In this document: one piece after another, positions 24,315 to 38,371 of the stretch
Layout of the letters: the number at the start of each line of letters is the position of its first letter
Numbering within the stretch: the first letter of the stretch is position 1
DNA from: Polytrichum commune
Taxonomy: Eukaryota; Streptophyta; Polytrichopsida; Polytrichales; Polytrichaceae
Assembly: GCA_950295325.1 (NCBI GenBank)
Contig: OX485804.1
Coordinates: forward strand, 51,260,429 to 51,324,428
Length of the DNA: 64,000 nucleotides
Reading direction: 5' to 3'
Notes under the pieces: model-generated
The model's input: only the letters and a program-made list of their open reading frames with translations
Databases searched by the model: none
Told to the model about the DNA's origin: nothing
Position numbers and translations under genes: made by a program

Positions 24315-27300
24315 ATTTATCCACCATCTAGAAGCGGGGACTTGACCTTAAGACACTTAAATATAGGATATATATATATATATATATATCTCTTTTGGCA
24401 TTCTGTGAAGTGAATGTTGTGCAATTGGGAGATTGATTTTCAAGTTTCAATGTGTGAAATCACTGCCGTGGCTGGTCTGGTTCATATGAAGTGGATGTAA
24501 TGTAGCATTTAAGGTCGATTGCAAGTCGAAAGTCCTTCTCTGGGAGGCTCAGTCCAACCTTCTTGTCATGTATCAGTTGTTCAACATGATAATCATGTAA
24601 TTCAAGAAATTATCGGAAATGAGCCTGAAGTCTTCAACATCAACCAGTTACTTTTCAAACTCAACCGCTTCATCTGTAACTAGCATTCGCTTCTCTCCTT
24701 TTTATTGGTATGCTTTTTGCGACCCTTGATTAGTCTCCACTAACTTAGGTGCCTGGAGTAAAGGCATAGAAAAGCATGAGTTCGAGCCTTGGAAGGAGGT
24801 CACAAGGACGAGCACCTTGGATGAACACAAGGATGGTTTTTTGAAGAGAGGGTCAACCCATTTGGTGATTGGATCTCTCACTTGTGGAAAGAAGAAGAAA
24901 TAATTGAAAGTCAATGTACTTTGACCACTCCTCTAAATTGCAAACGGAATCCAAATGATATTTTATTAAAAAAAATCACAATAGTGAGAACATAAACCAA
25001 TTCTAAAATTTAAATATCTTTTCCTATTTATGGCAATCATGTCATTCACATACAGAAGAAGAAAAACTATTTTGTCTTATGTTGCTCCCATCTCTTTACC
25101 CTAAACTATTTGACCGTAAGATAACAACCTTTTTTGGTCAAAGTGTGTATCTCAAAATTTCACTAAAATATTGACAAGGGGATTTGAAACAGGGTAAACA
25201 AAGGCTGAAGGGAGAGGTCAACATCAACCCTCTCAAACCCCCTCCCCCCCCCCCCGGTGTGACCTTTAAGAATTAAAAAGATAATGGCCTAAACACCCTC
25301 ACATGGGACTCTCAAGATTAGATTTTGCTTATAGAAACCATTTTTAGTGCTTTATTGCTTTATTTGAATTTTGATTTGATGTAGCTATTGAAATTGTCTA
25401 ATGCTTATAAAAGCTTCATCAAACTACAGTTTTTAAATGGTCATGCTTTTTGCCTCATGCTAAGAAACATTTTGAATAGTTGATTACTTCAAGAGCATAT
25501 TATGCTTGCACTTATCCACCAATCTCCAATAACTATATTTCCAGCCAATCATATCAAACTTCTCAATGAAACAATGAGGTTTGTGATTTCGAAGAACTTC
25601 CAAAGTCCATGCTTATAATTTTTTTTTGTGGGAGGACATGTTCATTATTTTCGACTTCATGGATGGGTTTGACTTTGGAAAGGAGTTGACTTGTCTCAAA
25701 GTCTTACTTTATCTAATAATTTGTGTAGGAGAATTACTTCCATTGTTCATATGGATTTTGAACCACATCCCAAACACTTCTAAAACCCTAGTTGTTTTCT
25801 TTTGTTGTTGCCAAATAGCGGTTTATGGGTCGATTATGATATGGACATTGTTTGTGAGCTAGTTTGGAACCAAAGAGTCAACTTCTAATATAATTTTGGG
25901 CCAAAAAGAATTATATGGATGTGCTTGATGGCATGTGTTTGCACACTAAGGCAGGCGGGTCGCAAATGGACACTTTAAGTTGTGCGCCCACTTCTCATAG
26001 GATACGAAATCACACGCAATCCACATCATGTCCATTGTCACTTTCTCATCATGCAAATATCTCACTCAATGTCACAATGAAGATTAGTTCATTGTTTTCA
26101 TGCATTGATTATGTAGGCTCCCCCAATCATGTGGACTACTCAAGCTAGAATGGTTATCACATTTTGAACAGTTGATCTAATCTCTTTCAAATACACATCT
26201 TTTTGACGTCCATTCTTAGATCGAACTCTAACCTTTCATCACTCAAACATAGAAGGTCCACTTAAGACAAGTAACCGAATCAAGCCCACATACACACTAC
26301 CAGCATATGAGTCCTCGACAATCGTCATGTGTCATAGGAAGAAATCTACCACTATGTTAAATCTATTAACTTTTCCAGTGACATAGCACAAACTCCCAGT
26401 GACGCATGTCAACCATCCAAAACTCATATGCTTGTAATGTTATTTATATATAACCTTTGCAAGCACAATGGAGATGACTTCTATCATTAATTTTGTATTT
26501 GTTTTTGGTTCGTTTTTGGTACGATTGGTCGTCAACGACATGCTTTTGGATTGGAGCATCTTGGCCAAAGTAGAGTAAAGGCAAAAGCTACTCGATCGAA
26601 ACACTGACATGCCTAAAGTGGGGCCTTTCGCTTCATGGCCAAAGGGAAAGAAATTAAGTAAAGTAATGCAAGTGAATCCGTTTTCGATACGTTTTCACGT
26701 GCAACAAAAGGACAAGAGGACATGACAAACGAGGCCAAAGAAATAATATGTGAAGGCAAGGGAAGGGTTGACATGCCATGTCATAATTGAGGGCTTCGGT
26801 AAGTGAGACATGTGCATATATAGGTTACATACACCTAGTCATCAATTAACTTAAGTACCAAGTTTGTCTCTCTAGCTAGGACGTTTTGGGGGACGGAGCT
26901 TGTGTGACGGAGCTTGACTTATTAGCAATGTGTGTAACTATAAAGGTACATACACACGGCCAAGGCCGGTATATGTGTCCTTGGAAGTGGTTACATTACT
27001 TGAAAGGTGTGCTTGCGGTGGGCCGCTTAATGGAAACCGCAATAATTCACTTGATTAAATACCGCTCACATAAGTTACTAGAACTAAGGTAGGAAAAACG
27101 GAAAGCGGTGGACATTAAGCTGAATGATTGGCTTGAAATTTGGGCAATATTTTTTAGGGTTGGAGTAGAGGAAATGATGAGGAATGCAAATTGTTTTGTT
27201 ATTTTATTTGGTTGTAGATAATTAGTTACACTTTCCCAAAGAGGCAAGTAAGTTAAGCCCACTACTTGTGTAATAGAGTTTCCTTGATTTTAGCATCAAA

Positions 27301-27914
27301 ATAACCTACTTTGCATACAAATGCACACAAAACAACCAACTCAAGGCACCCAAAAGTGATTCCAAGTGATGTAAAACTTGACCTATCTAGCCAATCACTA
27401 CATGTGGCCTATCAATGTATCCTTTTCAAACCACCACTTATACAATTAGCAATTTTGTATCCACACGAGAATCATTCTACTCCTAGTCTAGTGCACTGGT
27501 AGTGGTCATTCATTGTTTTCCGATTTTTTTTACTTTATCCATCTAGCTGCATGCTATGGAACTGGGTATCACATGAGCATAATTCTTCTTTAATACCGGG
27601 AACCCATGTTCATGGGGATCACTCAAGATGTGTATTATGTACTTTCCAACAAGTAACTGTAGACAATCAAACATTTTTTTTAATCGTAACATCTTTCTTT
27701 AGAAAGAGACCATCATGTAGTTGCTTAATAACGTTATGTGAATTTTTGGGTCAATATTGAAATATGAAATAAGTGGGTCCTAAACAGTCACTTTTCTCTG
27801 TGCACCCACTTCTCGTAGGATATGAAACATGCTAATTGTGTGAGATGCTCAGTAAATCCAAATCGTAGCTTTAACTTTCCTCATAGGCTCGTCGCCGTTT
27901 TTAGAGCTTGTATC
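24315..27914. other. intergenic, no gene seen
   Basis: A TA microsatellite lies at about 24368-24388 and a 12-base C tract at 25244-25255. One copy of a short hairpin-like motif is at 24642-24683 and a MULE-family terminal fragment at about 26147-26280. ORFs are short and not protein-like. Confidence 0.5.
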
Positions 27915-28283
27915 AATACAATTTATATTGTATTTAGTGTCACCATTTCTATTTGTATTGCTCAACACTAATTGTAAACTGCCCTCGTAGTGTCACTAAC
28001 ACTAAATGTAAACCTAACATTACTTGTCATTCCTTGTTGAGCTTTCGGGGTGTTATAGATCTACAGTTTTGCAATTACTTTCACTTACTAAGTGATTTTT
28101 CATCCAAATTTCAATCATCCATGACAATATTTCATCATAGAAATGTTCGGATGCATAATATACCAAACTAAAAGTAAGTTGGGATGACCAATGTAGTTTG
28201 TTAACTAATTCATAAGAAGTGTCATTAGAAAAGTTACCTTGATGACAAAAATTATCATATGACACTAAATACAATATTTAGTG
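27915..28283 (-). mobile_element. MITE family P copy 1, about 370 bp
   Basis: Ends in palindromic modules of the type CACTAAATACAATATTTAGTG. Internal sequence (CATCCAAATTTCAATCATCC, TCACTTACTAAGTGATTTTT) matches copies at 29679, 37998, 46905, 49399 and 55990. No coding capacity. I could not find a clear target duplication, so the superfamily is open. Confidence 0.75.
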
Positions 28284-28529
28284 AGTAGAGAAGTGGGAAG
28301 CTCCATGACAACACCATCTAACACGAAATGACCAAATGATAGGTGGAGGTCTCATTTGGGTCACTTCGTATTAGGTGGTGTTCTCATGTAGCTACCACTT
28401 CTCTATTAGTGAATAAATACCCTATTCATTATCAAAGTGAAGATCCCTTGAGTTATTACATGTCCATGTGAGGTCCCTACCACTTATATTGACGATTGCA
28501 ATTAGATGAATTAACAATTTATGAGCATG

Positions 28530-29293
28530 TACAGTCTAACCTCGTTTATTACGACACCCTTGATATTACGACACATTTTTGCAAGACCAAACTTCTTAGT
28601 TCACCCCCCCCCCCTTCTTTTATACGACTACGACACTTGATAAAGCGACATTTGGAATCTCCATTTCGTCATATTAAAGAGGTACTCAATGCTAAAATTC
28701 CTTTCATCTATGTTATGTACATCTAAAATACATCCACTTTTCACTTGGGAACTACTTGGGAACTTCACTTATTGTTGGGAACTTAATGATAATTAGGGCT
28801 ACTAGTGTAGAATGGACGTGGCTAGGGTTAGAGTGGCCTCTTGCCTAGTATGTTGCCTTGTACATGGGTGATATAGTATCACCAATATCTTGATGTTAAG
28901 CATCATGCATCATTGTTGTCTAGGTTCTTATTGGAGAACTCGTTATATTTTGGTGTTCATGAAATTATTAGTTTTCAAAAGTTAGTAGGGAATGTAGATA
29001 AGATGACAGTTGCTAACTTGGGTAGGCAACACCAAAGATCTTTGGACTCCTATTTCAAGAGTTCTTGAGAATATTTGGACTTTTTTGGAGTTATAAGTTA
29101 ATTGTTTCATGCCATCCATATTGCTTAAACTCATTGTATATACTTTCAAGCTCATATGACTTATGTTTTCATATTTCCTCAATAATACAACAACCTTATA
29201 CTATTTGTCATATTAATGAGAAGACGACACCTCGATAATACAACTTTATTTTTCTGTGTTTCCCAAACGTGTCATAATAAAGAGGGAGAACAA
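28530..29293. mobile_element. possible Tc1/mariner (pogo-like) element, about 760 bp
   Basis: The left end CAGTCTAACCTCGTTTATTA follows a TA and resembles pogo/Tigger-type termini as I remember them. The right end around GTGTCATAATAAAGAGGGAG is an imperfect inverted match. The right-hand TA is not preserved. An 11-base C tract sits inside (28604-28614). No intact transposase. Confidence 0.4.
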
Positions 29294-29678
29294 TAATCCA
29301 ATTTCAATGCATATCATATTTTTGGTGTCCAGTCTTAGATTCACACCCTAGCGTGCACCACTCAAACATAGGTGTCCATTTAAGATCATAAACCCAAATG
29401 AGGCACATGTACTTTAGGTGCACCCCAACTGCTTTGATACCAAGAACATTATAAAAACTCCATCATCGAGAACGTTGAGATCCAAGTTCAGACAATTAAC
29501 GTCTTTTAAAAATTTTGGTTCTAGAAAACATGCTCTTACAAGTTTCAACATTAAGCTCCAACACCCTAAACCTTTTGTGAGAATTGAGATCATTACAAAG
29601 AGGCACCAAACTCGTTGCTTTACATACAATTCAAAGAAATGGGGCCCATGTAAAGGAAATTGTGATTCTTCAAGAGAA

Positions 29679-30060
29679 CTACACTAAATATGGTATTTAG
29701 TGCCATAAGGTATTTTATGTCACTATGGTAACTTTCTTGGATGGCATTTCTTATGAATAAGTGAACAAATTATGTCATGGATGATGGATGAGTTCATCCA
29801 TTGGTTCGAAACCCTACCTTCTCTTGTCAGCAACTTGTGATGAAATAGTGTCATGGACGATTGAAATTTGAATGAGAAAAATCACTTGGTAAGTGACAGT
29901 AATTGCAACACTGTAAATCTATATTCCCCGAAAAAAATTACAAGGAATGACAAATAATGTTAGGTTAACATTTAGTGTTGGTGACACTATACCGCAGTTT
30001 ACAATGAGTATTGAGAAAGACAATTAGAATTGGTGACACTAAATATCATATTTAGTGTAG
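29679..30060 (+). mobile_element. MITE family P copy 2, 382 bp
   Basis: Starts CTACACTAAATATGGTATTT and ends with the inverse of CTACACTAAATATGATATTT, so each end is an inverted repeat and is itself nearly palindromic. Homologous throughout to 37998-38371. Flanks show no convincing target duplication. Confidence 0.8.
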
Positions 30061-30610
30061 CAACCTACCTATCTGTGTGTATTTTTGACAAAGCTTTTGC
30101 AAGTTTTTGACATTTGACACGCAATAACTTGCACACACAAAACGTAAAATGCATTTCAAATGACACGCACAATTTAGAATTTGGCACGTAGTGTGACTTG
30201 TGAAGAAAGGAAGCACACATCAATTGACATGTTAGAAATTGAAATGACAAGTACTACTAGACAACCAAAACTGAGGTGATGGTTTAAAATATAATTTAGA
30301 TGTCAATTGACATTCATTTTTGTTTATGGAAACATCACATGACACTTTGGATTTCGTCACATTGCTAAGCAACTCGATGATGTTCTTTTTCTTAAAGAAA
30401 GAGGTTATGATTTTAAAAAATCAAACAAATCATAGTTGCTTGTCTAAAACTCTATAATAAACAACCCGAGTGCTCCCAATAAAGAGAGAATCCCGGTATT
30501 AAAGAAGAATTATGCTTGCCCGATACTTGATCCCACGGAATGCAGTCATGGAGTTGAATAATGTTGTGTTAGAGTTTAATGTCAAAATGAAATTTGTCAA
30601 ACATGCACAC
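30061..30610. repeat. dispersed repeat shared with 39190-39510
   Basis: A stretch rich in GACATTTGACACGCAA, TGTCAATTGACATTCATTTT and CATGACACTTTGGATTT recurs in the same order at 39190-39510. At both sites a family P MITE lies upstream. It may be an internal part of a larger element. No coding capacity. Confidence 0.65.
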
Positions 30611-30736
30611 TTGCTACCCATACGTGTGGCACTCCCAACTGGGCCCCAACTACATAGGAGGGTTGTCAAACATTTTTTTAGGTGGATGTAATAGTGTTTT
30701 TTTATCAATAGTTTTTATAAAATGCTTCTTCAAATA

Positions 30737-31191
30737 CACTCTAAACTCCACAATATCACACCTGCGGCAACCAAAGTGCACATGACATTATAGAGTTTTA
30801 TAGTGTCAACATGGATGCGTGGTACTATACAATTATTGTAGCATGTGACACTATGGAATAACACAAAGTGCAACATTTTAATGGTGTGGTGTGGTCCACT
30901 CCACTTGGCCTTCCCGGCGATGTGACATATGCATGCACCAACATTCAACAAGTGGCATAAGAAGTAGAAAAAGAAGAAGAAGGTGACACTCCACATATTG
31001 ACACATGGCGCAATGCGAGGGTGTGGGTTGACTTCTTTGGTGATTTGCATTAATGACAATATTTGTGATATAAGGGAGAGAAATGTGACAATAAGGAGTG
31101 ATATTTGAACTTTGAACATCCGTTCCCTAGGGTTTCAGGATATTAGAGAGTTTGTGACATAATGGAAGTTGATATTACGGAGTTTAGGGTG
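30737..31191. mobile_element. possible Tc1/mariner-type MITE, 455 bp, TSD TA
   Basis: Left end CACTCTAAACTCCACAATAT and right end (complement) CACCCTAAACTCCGTAATAT form imperfect TIRs. TA flanks both sides (30735-30736 and 31192-31193). The interior (GAACATCCGTTCCCTAGGG, complement) is related to the 97-bp tandem repeat at 48062-48352. No transposase. Confidence 0.55.
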
Positions 31192-31242
31192 TACCTCAAA
31201 GTATGTTGTACTAAAAGTGTGATTGGAGTGTCAGATGGTGGC

Positions 31243-31806
31243 CACGGGTAGATCACTTAGTGCATTTTAAAAACGACGTGCGGCATAATATAGAGAGGAT
31301 TAAAATCATTTGAAATAAAAATTATAAAGGGATTCCAAATAATGAAGGGGCCATTAAATGTAGACAATACCATTATAAGTAAGTTAGATGAACATAAAAC
31401 GTGGGCCATTATTTTTTGTAAAATTGATATAGGGGCTGAAGATAAGGATCCTAGAAGGTATGTTTAGTATGTTTGCTATGGTCTCCTATGTGTTTTCTTC
31501 ATAACTCTGTTTGCAATGGTATTATTGTTCGCACCCTTCTTTGTTTCCATGCTTTCCCTCAACACTCGTCAATTGCGTCAGGAAGTAGATTAGCTTTTAT
31601 TACTTAAAAGGAATATAGAGTACAAAAAATTGCAGTGACTTGGACAATATAAGTAATGGAAGGGTGCAAACAAATGGGCCATTTTTGAAATTTAAGTAAT
31701 TATAGGGAGGCTTTAATTCAACCCTTGAAGGTAAATAGCCCCAAATCAAAAAAAAAACCCCAGCCGCACGTGGTGCACAAAAATGCCTTAGAGTGATCTA
31801 CCCGTG
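31243..31806 (+). mobile_element. non-autonomous hAT element copy 3, 564 bp, TSD ATGGTGGC
   Basis: Perfect 15-bp TIRs CACGGGTAGATCACT and perfect 8-bp duplications ATGGTGGC (31235-31242 and 31807-31814). Ends match the 21441 copy closely, but the centre (about 31465-31545) differs, so the copies share termini with different fillings. Confidence 0.94.
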
Positions 31807-31893
31807 ATGGTGGCCAGCTTGGCATGTGTCATACACATGCATAGTAAATTAAGTCAATATGGCCAACCCTTGCAAAACAACATAACATTCCAA

Positions 31894-32221
31894 GGGCCAC
31901 TTCACACACGAGATTGAAGGCCCATGACCATTGCATTCTAAGATGTCTCACTAATAAAAAAAAGCTGAGGCTGTCCAAGTTCACTTTTTCATTAAAAGGT
32001 GAAGGTCTAAGGGACCAAAGAAATTTTCATGGATGAAAAGGCTACATGGATTCTTACATGACAAATTATGAGTAATATTTTATGATATGTTGGAATTTGC
32101 GTTAGACCCATCTCCAAGAGGTAGGCTTGATAAGCCTTGTCAGTGGTACGGCCTTTAGATGACAATCAAGGGTCCCCACAATCACATGGTGATAGCCTTT
32201 GGCTTGTGTGTGAAGGGACCC
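31894..32221. mobile_element. Harbinger/Tourist-type MITE, 328 bp, imperfect TSD
   Basis: Starts GGGCCACTTCACACACGAG, identical to the 38681 copy. Ends TGTGTGAAGGGACCC followed by TAA; the left flank is CAA. The inside differs from the other two copies, so it is a diverged or rearranged member. Confidence 0.6.
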
Positions 32222-32224
32222 TAA

Positions 32225-35200
32225 GCTTTGTGAGGATATTATGTGGGCATGCAAACAAATAGAGTATTAGAGATGATTGTAAAGTATGGGGATGATATGG
32301 GGTTGAAATTTCCTAGTGGTAAAGTTTTGAAAGGCTTCTTTCAGTTTTAGGTGTCAACATTTTTCATCAGAATCTTCTCATTTTCATTATTGTGAGGAAT
32401 ACATGAGAATCTCTTAGATTATTCTATTACACAAATGGAATTCTAACTATAAACAAAACATTCGACTTTTTTGTTGTTGTTGTAGAAATGCAACCTATAC
32501 AACGAAATTTTATACATTTCGTAGGACTTTGGTAGTTTTTACAATTAATGTGATTAAAGTCATGTTCTTTCTGAAGTTTGTCGAATGGATTTACCCTGGT
32601 CAAGTTAGCTCCTATAAATATTGCCTATATGTACATAGGAGGGTTCTACAACTGATAAAGAAATATTTCAAAAGGTTTGTTTAGTGGGATGTTAATTTGG
32701 GGGTCACAATATATTAGTGGTTTTGAGGCTCTTGGGGGTTATAGGGTTGCGTACAGGGGAGGATTGGATGTGTTGGGCCTTCCATATAAATTTGTGTAGG
32801 AGTTGTGGAGTGGGCATGTTGAGATTGCGTGTTTTAAGGGGTAATTTTGACTTTGTTATGCATGAAAGGTTGAGGTCAAGCCCTTGTGCACCTACAATGC
32901 TAGTTGATGCATGAAAGCGTTACTCCCAATTTCTAGAGTTAAACTACTTGGGGCCCTTTCCTAACACATGATTTGGGCATTTCTTTATTATTGTGAAAGA
33001 GAGGTGGAAGGAGTGTGGTGATGTGCGGTGCTTGCAAGATATTTTGTTAGGTTGTGGACGAAGTGATAGTGTGTGGGTTTTTAAATGGGTTAATGTTTGT
33101 AGGGTAGGATTGCCAAGAAGTATTATTTTGTTCTACTTATTAAGGTGGTCATATGTGAATTGGGGTGTTGTGTTTGCATTTGCCTCTACACTTTTGAGAG
33201 ATGACTTTAGTAGATGGTGAATTTGACTTGGAGGTGGTAATTCCAACAACAACGAGAGGGGTAATCCAGTTGAAGATGGTGTGGGACCTCCTCCATAATA
33301 ATAGGAGAGGAGGTTGCATTAAACGAGGCTCCAGCTACAGTCTCTTGTGATGTGGTTTTACCGTAGTCATACTTGTAAAGGTCTTGGGAGGGACAACCTG
33401 ATGATGGTTTTGTTCATTGTGTGTTGCCTCACATAGCAAGACGGGTGTCCAATTAAAACGGGCCTCATGATGTGCCAATTTGAGAATTAATGATCGTGTT
33501 GGAGGAGGGCCTTGCGGTTCTTGGATTTGATCAACCAATAATTTATTGAGGGCCTTATGAGGGGATACGTAAGCCCATTTCGAGTAGGACTAAAGATGGT
33601 GAAATGATTTACAACAATCTTCTGTGCTTAATATGCAGGGTTCATTTGATTAATTGATCAATTGACCTCTTCATAATGGTGACTAAGAGTTGAAAGAAGA
33701 ATGGTGAAGTTGGTTGGATGATTTTAGATATGAAAAGTAGCTTAAGTTATTGCATAAATAATTGGGGCTAAGAAGTTATTAATAGAAATGACTAAGTTAA
33801 AATCAAGGGTTTAAGTAGTAGATAAGAATATATATTTGGATATAAAGGTAATTTTGAAGATCCAAGAGGATTACACGCCAAAATGATTGAAACAGTGGAA
33901 TTAAAGTTAACAAGTGAATTGTTATATCTATCCTTTAACCTAGTTAAATATACCTCAACAAGGCAAAACCTATATTTGTTTGACAAGTTTTTTTGACACT
34001 ACAAAGTCAATGACGATAAATATATGGGATAAAAATTGTTGGGATAAAATTTTATATAGGTATCCAAAACAAGTTACACCAAGTTAAGCATGGATTCATT
34101 AGATACAAGTCAAGGAAAATGTTTATCCCCTCTCCACCACTTAAGGCAATCCTTTAGAAGGGGTTTTGACTTCGGCTATTTCATCTCTTATTTTTTCGAC
34201 TTGTTCTTTTATTTTGAACTTGGATCTCAGGAGGGTAGTTTTTTTTTCCAATCAACCCTTATATTTTTTCAAAAGGACACATATTTTTAGTGGATTTCAA
34301 TCAAATTTTAGTATAGAGTAAATAATATGATTTTTACTTCTTCAATAAAAAATTATTTTGTTTGTTACATTTACAATATAACCCATCTTCTTAAGTTGAT
34401 AGCTGGTACATAGTTTTGATAAGGTGTTTGACTACTGAATGTTTTGAGCCAATGAAGATAACTGGCTTAAGTATGCTCATGGAAACAACTTCAATTTCAA
34501 TACACCTTGTTTTGTAGTTTAACCACAGCTTGCCAAAGTTATCATTTTCTATAAGTTGTACATTCATAGGTAGATTTTTAAGTTATTTTTTTTCCATTTT
34601 TTTAAAATTATATGAAGTTATAGATGTTTGTGTGAGGTTGTTCAATAAAAACTCTCTTATTATTTTAAATATTATTTTAATTTACATAAATGATCATATC
34701 GGATTTTAAGACCATAGATTTGCTTAATAGTGACACACATGTTGTTGTGATGTTGATGGAGCAATCAGTAGCGTTTATGTCTCCCGACTCTAAATTTGTG
34801 GATAGATTGGGGTAATATTGGGATATATTTGATCATGAACGAAGCACACATGAAATTATGACTTCTTTTTTTGGCTTAAAACTTATGGTTTGTCACTGTG
34901 AGCTTCAAGTTATGAAGTATGTGTAACACAATGGTTTTGGAAATATAAGGATGTATGTTTACTCGTGAATCTTGATTAATATTGATGGTGTCCATAATAG
35001 ATTTGACCATTTTATGTGTATGTTGTGTAGGAGAGCCATTTGTCTATATAAGGTATTATATTTTTGCATGGAAGATGAGTGCACTTACGTATCCTATTTC
35101 AATATAGTGTTTTAGGTTGTAGATTGAACCATCATGTTATGTGGATGTCAGGGGGGTAGATGGCCAATATGGTGTTTGATGGCCAATGAGGTGGAAAGGG

Positions 35201-37207
35201 ATTTTTTTAATTTTTTTAATGCGGGGTTGTTTTGCTCCTCGTTTGACCAATTTATCATCCTCCTCATTTCCAACGATGTTTGTGTGGGCTCTGACTTTAC
35301 ATATTATGATATTGTGTTGGGATGGTTTTAGGGCATTTACTATTCGGGTTGTGAGGAGCTTATCTGGGTGGTTATAATGGTTGCATGAGTTTCTTATTGG
35401 TTGAGGAGAAGATATATGTTGATGAGGCTATATGAGAATATGAATGTATATGTTGAGAGCATTTGGTGTATTTCACGGCGATCAAGAATGCATATAAGTC
35501 TACTATGAGAACAATGGGGTGTCCGGGTAGGCGAGCAGCGATCTTGACTTGTAGTGGTCCATTGAAAACTCTGGCTCGTGCAATATTGCCTTTTCCTTCT
35601 CCATCCAACGGCATGAATGAGTCATCCGTATAGTAGAATTGGGTAGGAGGAAAGCATAGGGGGAAGGATTGATGTTACAGTTGGAGGGAGGGGGAGGAAT
35701 GTTGGCGGGTTGGGTTGGTGGTGAGGAGGGGGGGGGGGGGGGGTTGGGCTATGTGCCATGCTTTAGGGATTTTGATGCACGTTCTATTTGTATGGGGGGT
35801 GGGTGGGGTGAGGTAGGTGGTGCAAGTGGGGAGGAGTGTTCTAGGAAGTTGTTGGAGGAAGGTGGGTATATGTGATCCATGAAATCCTTATCTTTTTGGC
35901 AATCATGTAGAACTTCATAAGACTGACTCCTTGTATTTTACATCATTAGTTTGTGGACCTAATGAATAAAATGCACAAAAATTCAGATTTAACCTCATAG
36001 TCCTTTATTGGTTAAAAAATAAAGTAAAAATTTAAGGCCCCATGCCTTAACATTAACTAGCATCAACTATAATGTAAACTTGGCCCACTGGAACATAACT
36101 CATAGTAAATGTTTAAAAAGTAAATTATGCATGCATGTCAAGGCCCCGCGTGGAGCTTGACACTGGTTGGCCAGGTTAGCGTCTATGCTAAGTGTGATGG
36201 GGCCAACATCTTGGCCATTATTGTTTATTTTTGCTATTGTCATGAATTTTGCCTAAGCCTAACCCTCCCCCTTTAGAAAAGATGCTATGTTTGACACACC
36301 AATAATCATTGACTAAAAATGAAATGTCCAAAACTTTGTGTTAATAAATTCTTTCAAGAAGCAACAAAGTCCACAATTGTCTAAGAATAACGCATATTTT
36401 CACATACTTATTTGGGACACATGTTTGTGTGTTTGTACGTAGTTACCATATGGGTGATCTAGCATGCAATTAGATCGATCACTTAATAATAAATCATCAA
36501 GCATTCACTTCAAATTCCCCTTACCCTTTCAACATCTTAGAGGCCCATACTAGGTCTCTCCAATCCAAAAACAATGTATTTGAGTTAGATATTGTCATAC
36601 TCAACTAACCATGTCGAAATTGACCCTAACTAAAATCAATTTTTACTTCAAGTATATGATTTTAACAAGTCAAAAGCACTTTGATGTTATTGAAGATTCC
36701 AACTCAAATATGCAGCATGGATGCCCTTAACTGCAAATACAGGTGTTATATTTTGATCATTAATATTTAGTCTAATATAAGTAAAATTTAAATTGTCTCC
36801 TATAAGACATTGTGTATAATAAAATCATTAACACATAAATATTCAAATATATGATACACGAACTCCGTGAATCCCATGTAAATTGTGTATGTGGCCGTAT
36901 ACCGAGACCCCACATCCTTTAAGGGTTTCCATGCTTCATCAGTGCATGCCAAAGGACAGCAGCTGCATTAGCTATGGATTGGAGAGGCCCATCCCAAACC
37001 TCTTTTCCAACTTTAACTTCGACAACTTTGCCATCATTAATTATCCTTTTGAAAGCACGCCCATTTCACGTACTCAATTTGCAGTGATTTATAGAAAGTA
37101 CCTATTTATTGTCCTCCCCACCCCACACTCGTTTCCTAATAAATAAAAATTGTGAAATTGTGAAATTGTAACCTCTAAAACACACAAGAACCTCAAAATG
37201 GGTTGTA

Positions 37208-37239
<32 letters not shown>

Positions 37240-37294
37240 CATATAATCATTTTCAATTATAAAACCTAATTTCTGTATGAATTTACACTTAGAG
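32225..37294. other. 5-kb intergenic stretch, G+T-skewed in part
   Basis: No gene is recognised. From about 32700 to 33350 and 34700 to 35880 the + strand is strongly enriched in G and T. ORFs there look like composition artefacts (many W, G, V, L, F). A G-rich block with a 16-base G tract is listed separately. A TA microsatellite is at about 37213-37240. Confidence 0.5.
35640..35875 (+). repeat. G-rich block with 16-base G tract, quadruplex-prone
   Basis: Many GGG and GGGG runs on the + strand, including 16 consecutive G at 35728-35743 and GGGGGGTGGGTGGGG near 35796. The spacing would permit intramolecular G-quadruplexes. The ORF across it is glycine-rich by composition only. Confidence 0.7.
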
Positions 37295-37518
37295 CTACAC
37301 TGAAAATATTGTATTTGGTGTCACTTACTACTTGGAATTATGCAATGTTGTGATTATTTACTTTATATCTCATTTTTGCCAACAAGGGTCAAACCGGTTG
37401 TGTGGACATCACAGAACATTAACATCTTTACTTGGTTCTGAAATATGTTAATAGTAAATCGATATAGCATTGTGTAACTCCAAATAGTAAGTGACACTAG
37501 AAACAACATTTAGTGTAG
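37295..37518. mobile_element. foldback MITE, 224 bp, related to family P ends
   Basis: Left CTACACTGAAAATATTGTAT and right (complement) CTACACTAAATGTTGTTTCT continue as inverted repeats (GTGTCACTTACTA...TTGGA) for about 55 bp. Termini resemble family P. A diverged relative without these outer ends lies at about 51245-51420. Confidence 0.65.
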
Positions 37519-37997
37519 TGAAGTTGTACACCTTGAACAAATAGATTGGACTTTTGTGATAATGAATTAGTTGTATGGACCTTGAAGTGATTGGAACACT
37601 TGAGTCATTTCATCATATTATACATTTGATTGCCTCAAATTTTTTTTATTATGTGTTGAACTCGACTTTTGAAGGAAATTTTTAAATATATTTCTAGCTT
37701 AAAACATCAGAAGTAAGTCTCTTAAAATAACCCATTTATCCAATGCATTATTTCGACTCGAACACACATATATGTAAATTTTACTACAATGAGCTTCAAA
37801 CGTGTATAAATGACCTAGACTCAAATACGTTGTGCACATATCTAGTCACCATTGGCGTCGATGACTTCATTTTCACTTCCTCTTTCTATCAAGTTGTGCT
37901 AACTATGCATTCAACATCATAGACTATCATTTCAATACTTGCCGGGGGGGGGGGGAGGTGGGAATTGTACAAATCTACAAACGAAGAGTGTTGACCA

Positions 37998-38371
37998 CTA
38001 CACTTAATATGATATTTAGTGTCATATGGTATTTTATGTCACTATGGTACCATTTTGGATGACACTTGTTATGAATAAGCGAACAAATATTGTCATGGAT
38101 GATGGATGAGGTCATCCATTGGAACAAAACCCTACCTTCTGTTGTCAGCAACTTGTGATGAAATAATGTCATGGATGATTGAAATTTGGATGAAAATTCA
38201 CTTCGTAAGTGACACTAATTGCAACACTGTAAATATATAATCGCCCCAAAAAAGTCACAAGGGATGACAAATAATGTTGGGTTAACATTTAGTGTTGGTG
38301 AGCCTACACCACGGTTTAGTATTGAGCAAGACAAATAGAATTGGTGACGCTAAATATCATATTTAGTGTAG
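37998..38371 (+). mobile_element. MITE family P copy 3, 374 bp
   Basis: Begins CTACACTTAATATGATATTT and ends CATATTTAGTGTAG. Co-linear with 29679-30060, including GTCATGGATGATTGAAATTT and TGACAAATAATGTT. A 12-base G tract lies just upstream (37944-37955). No coding capacity. Confidence 0.8.
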
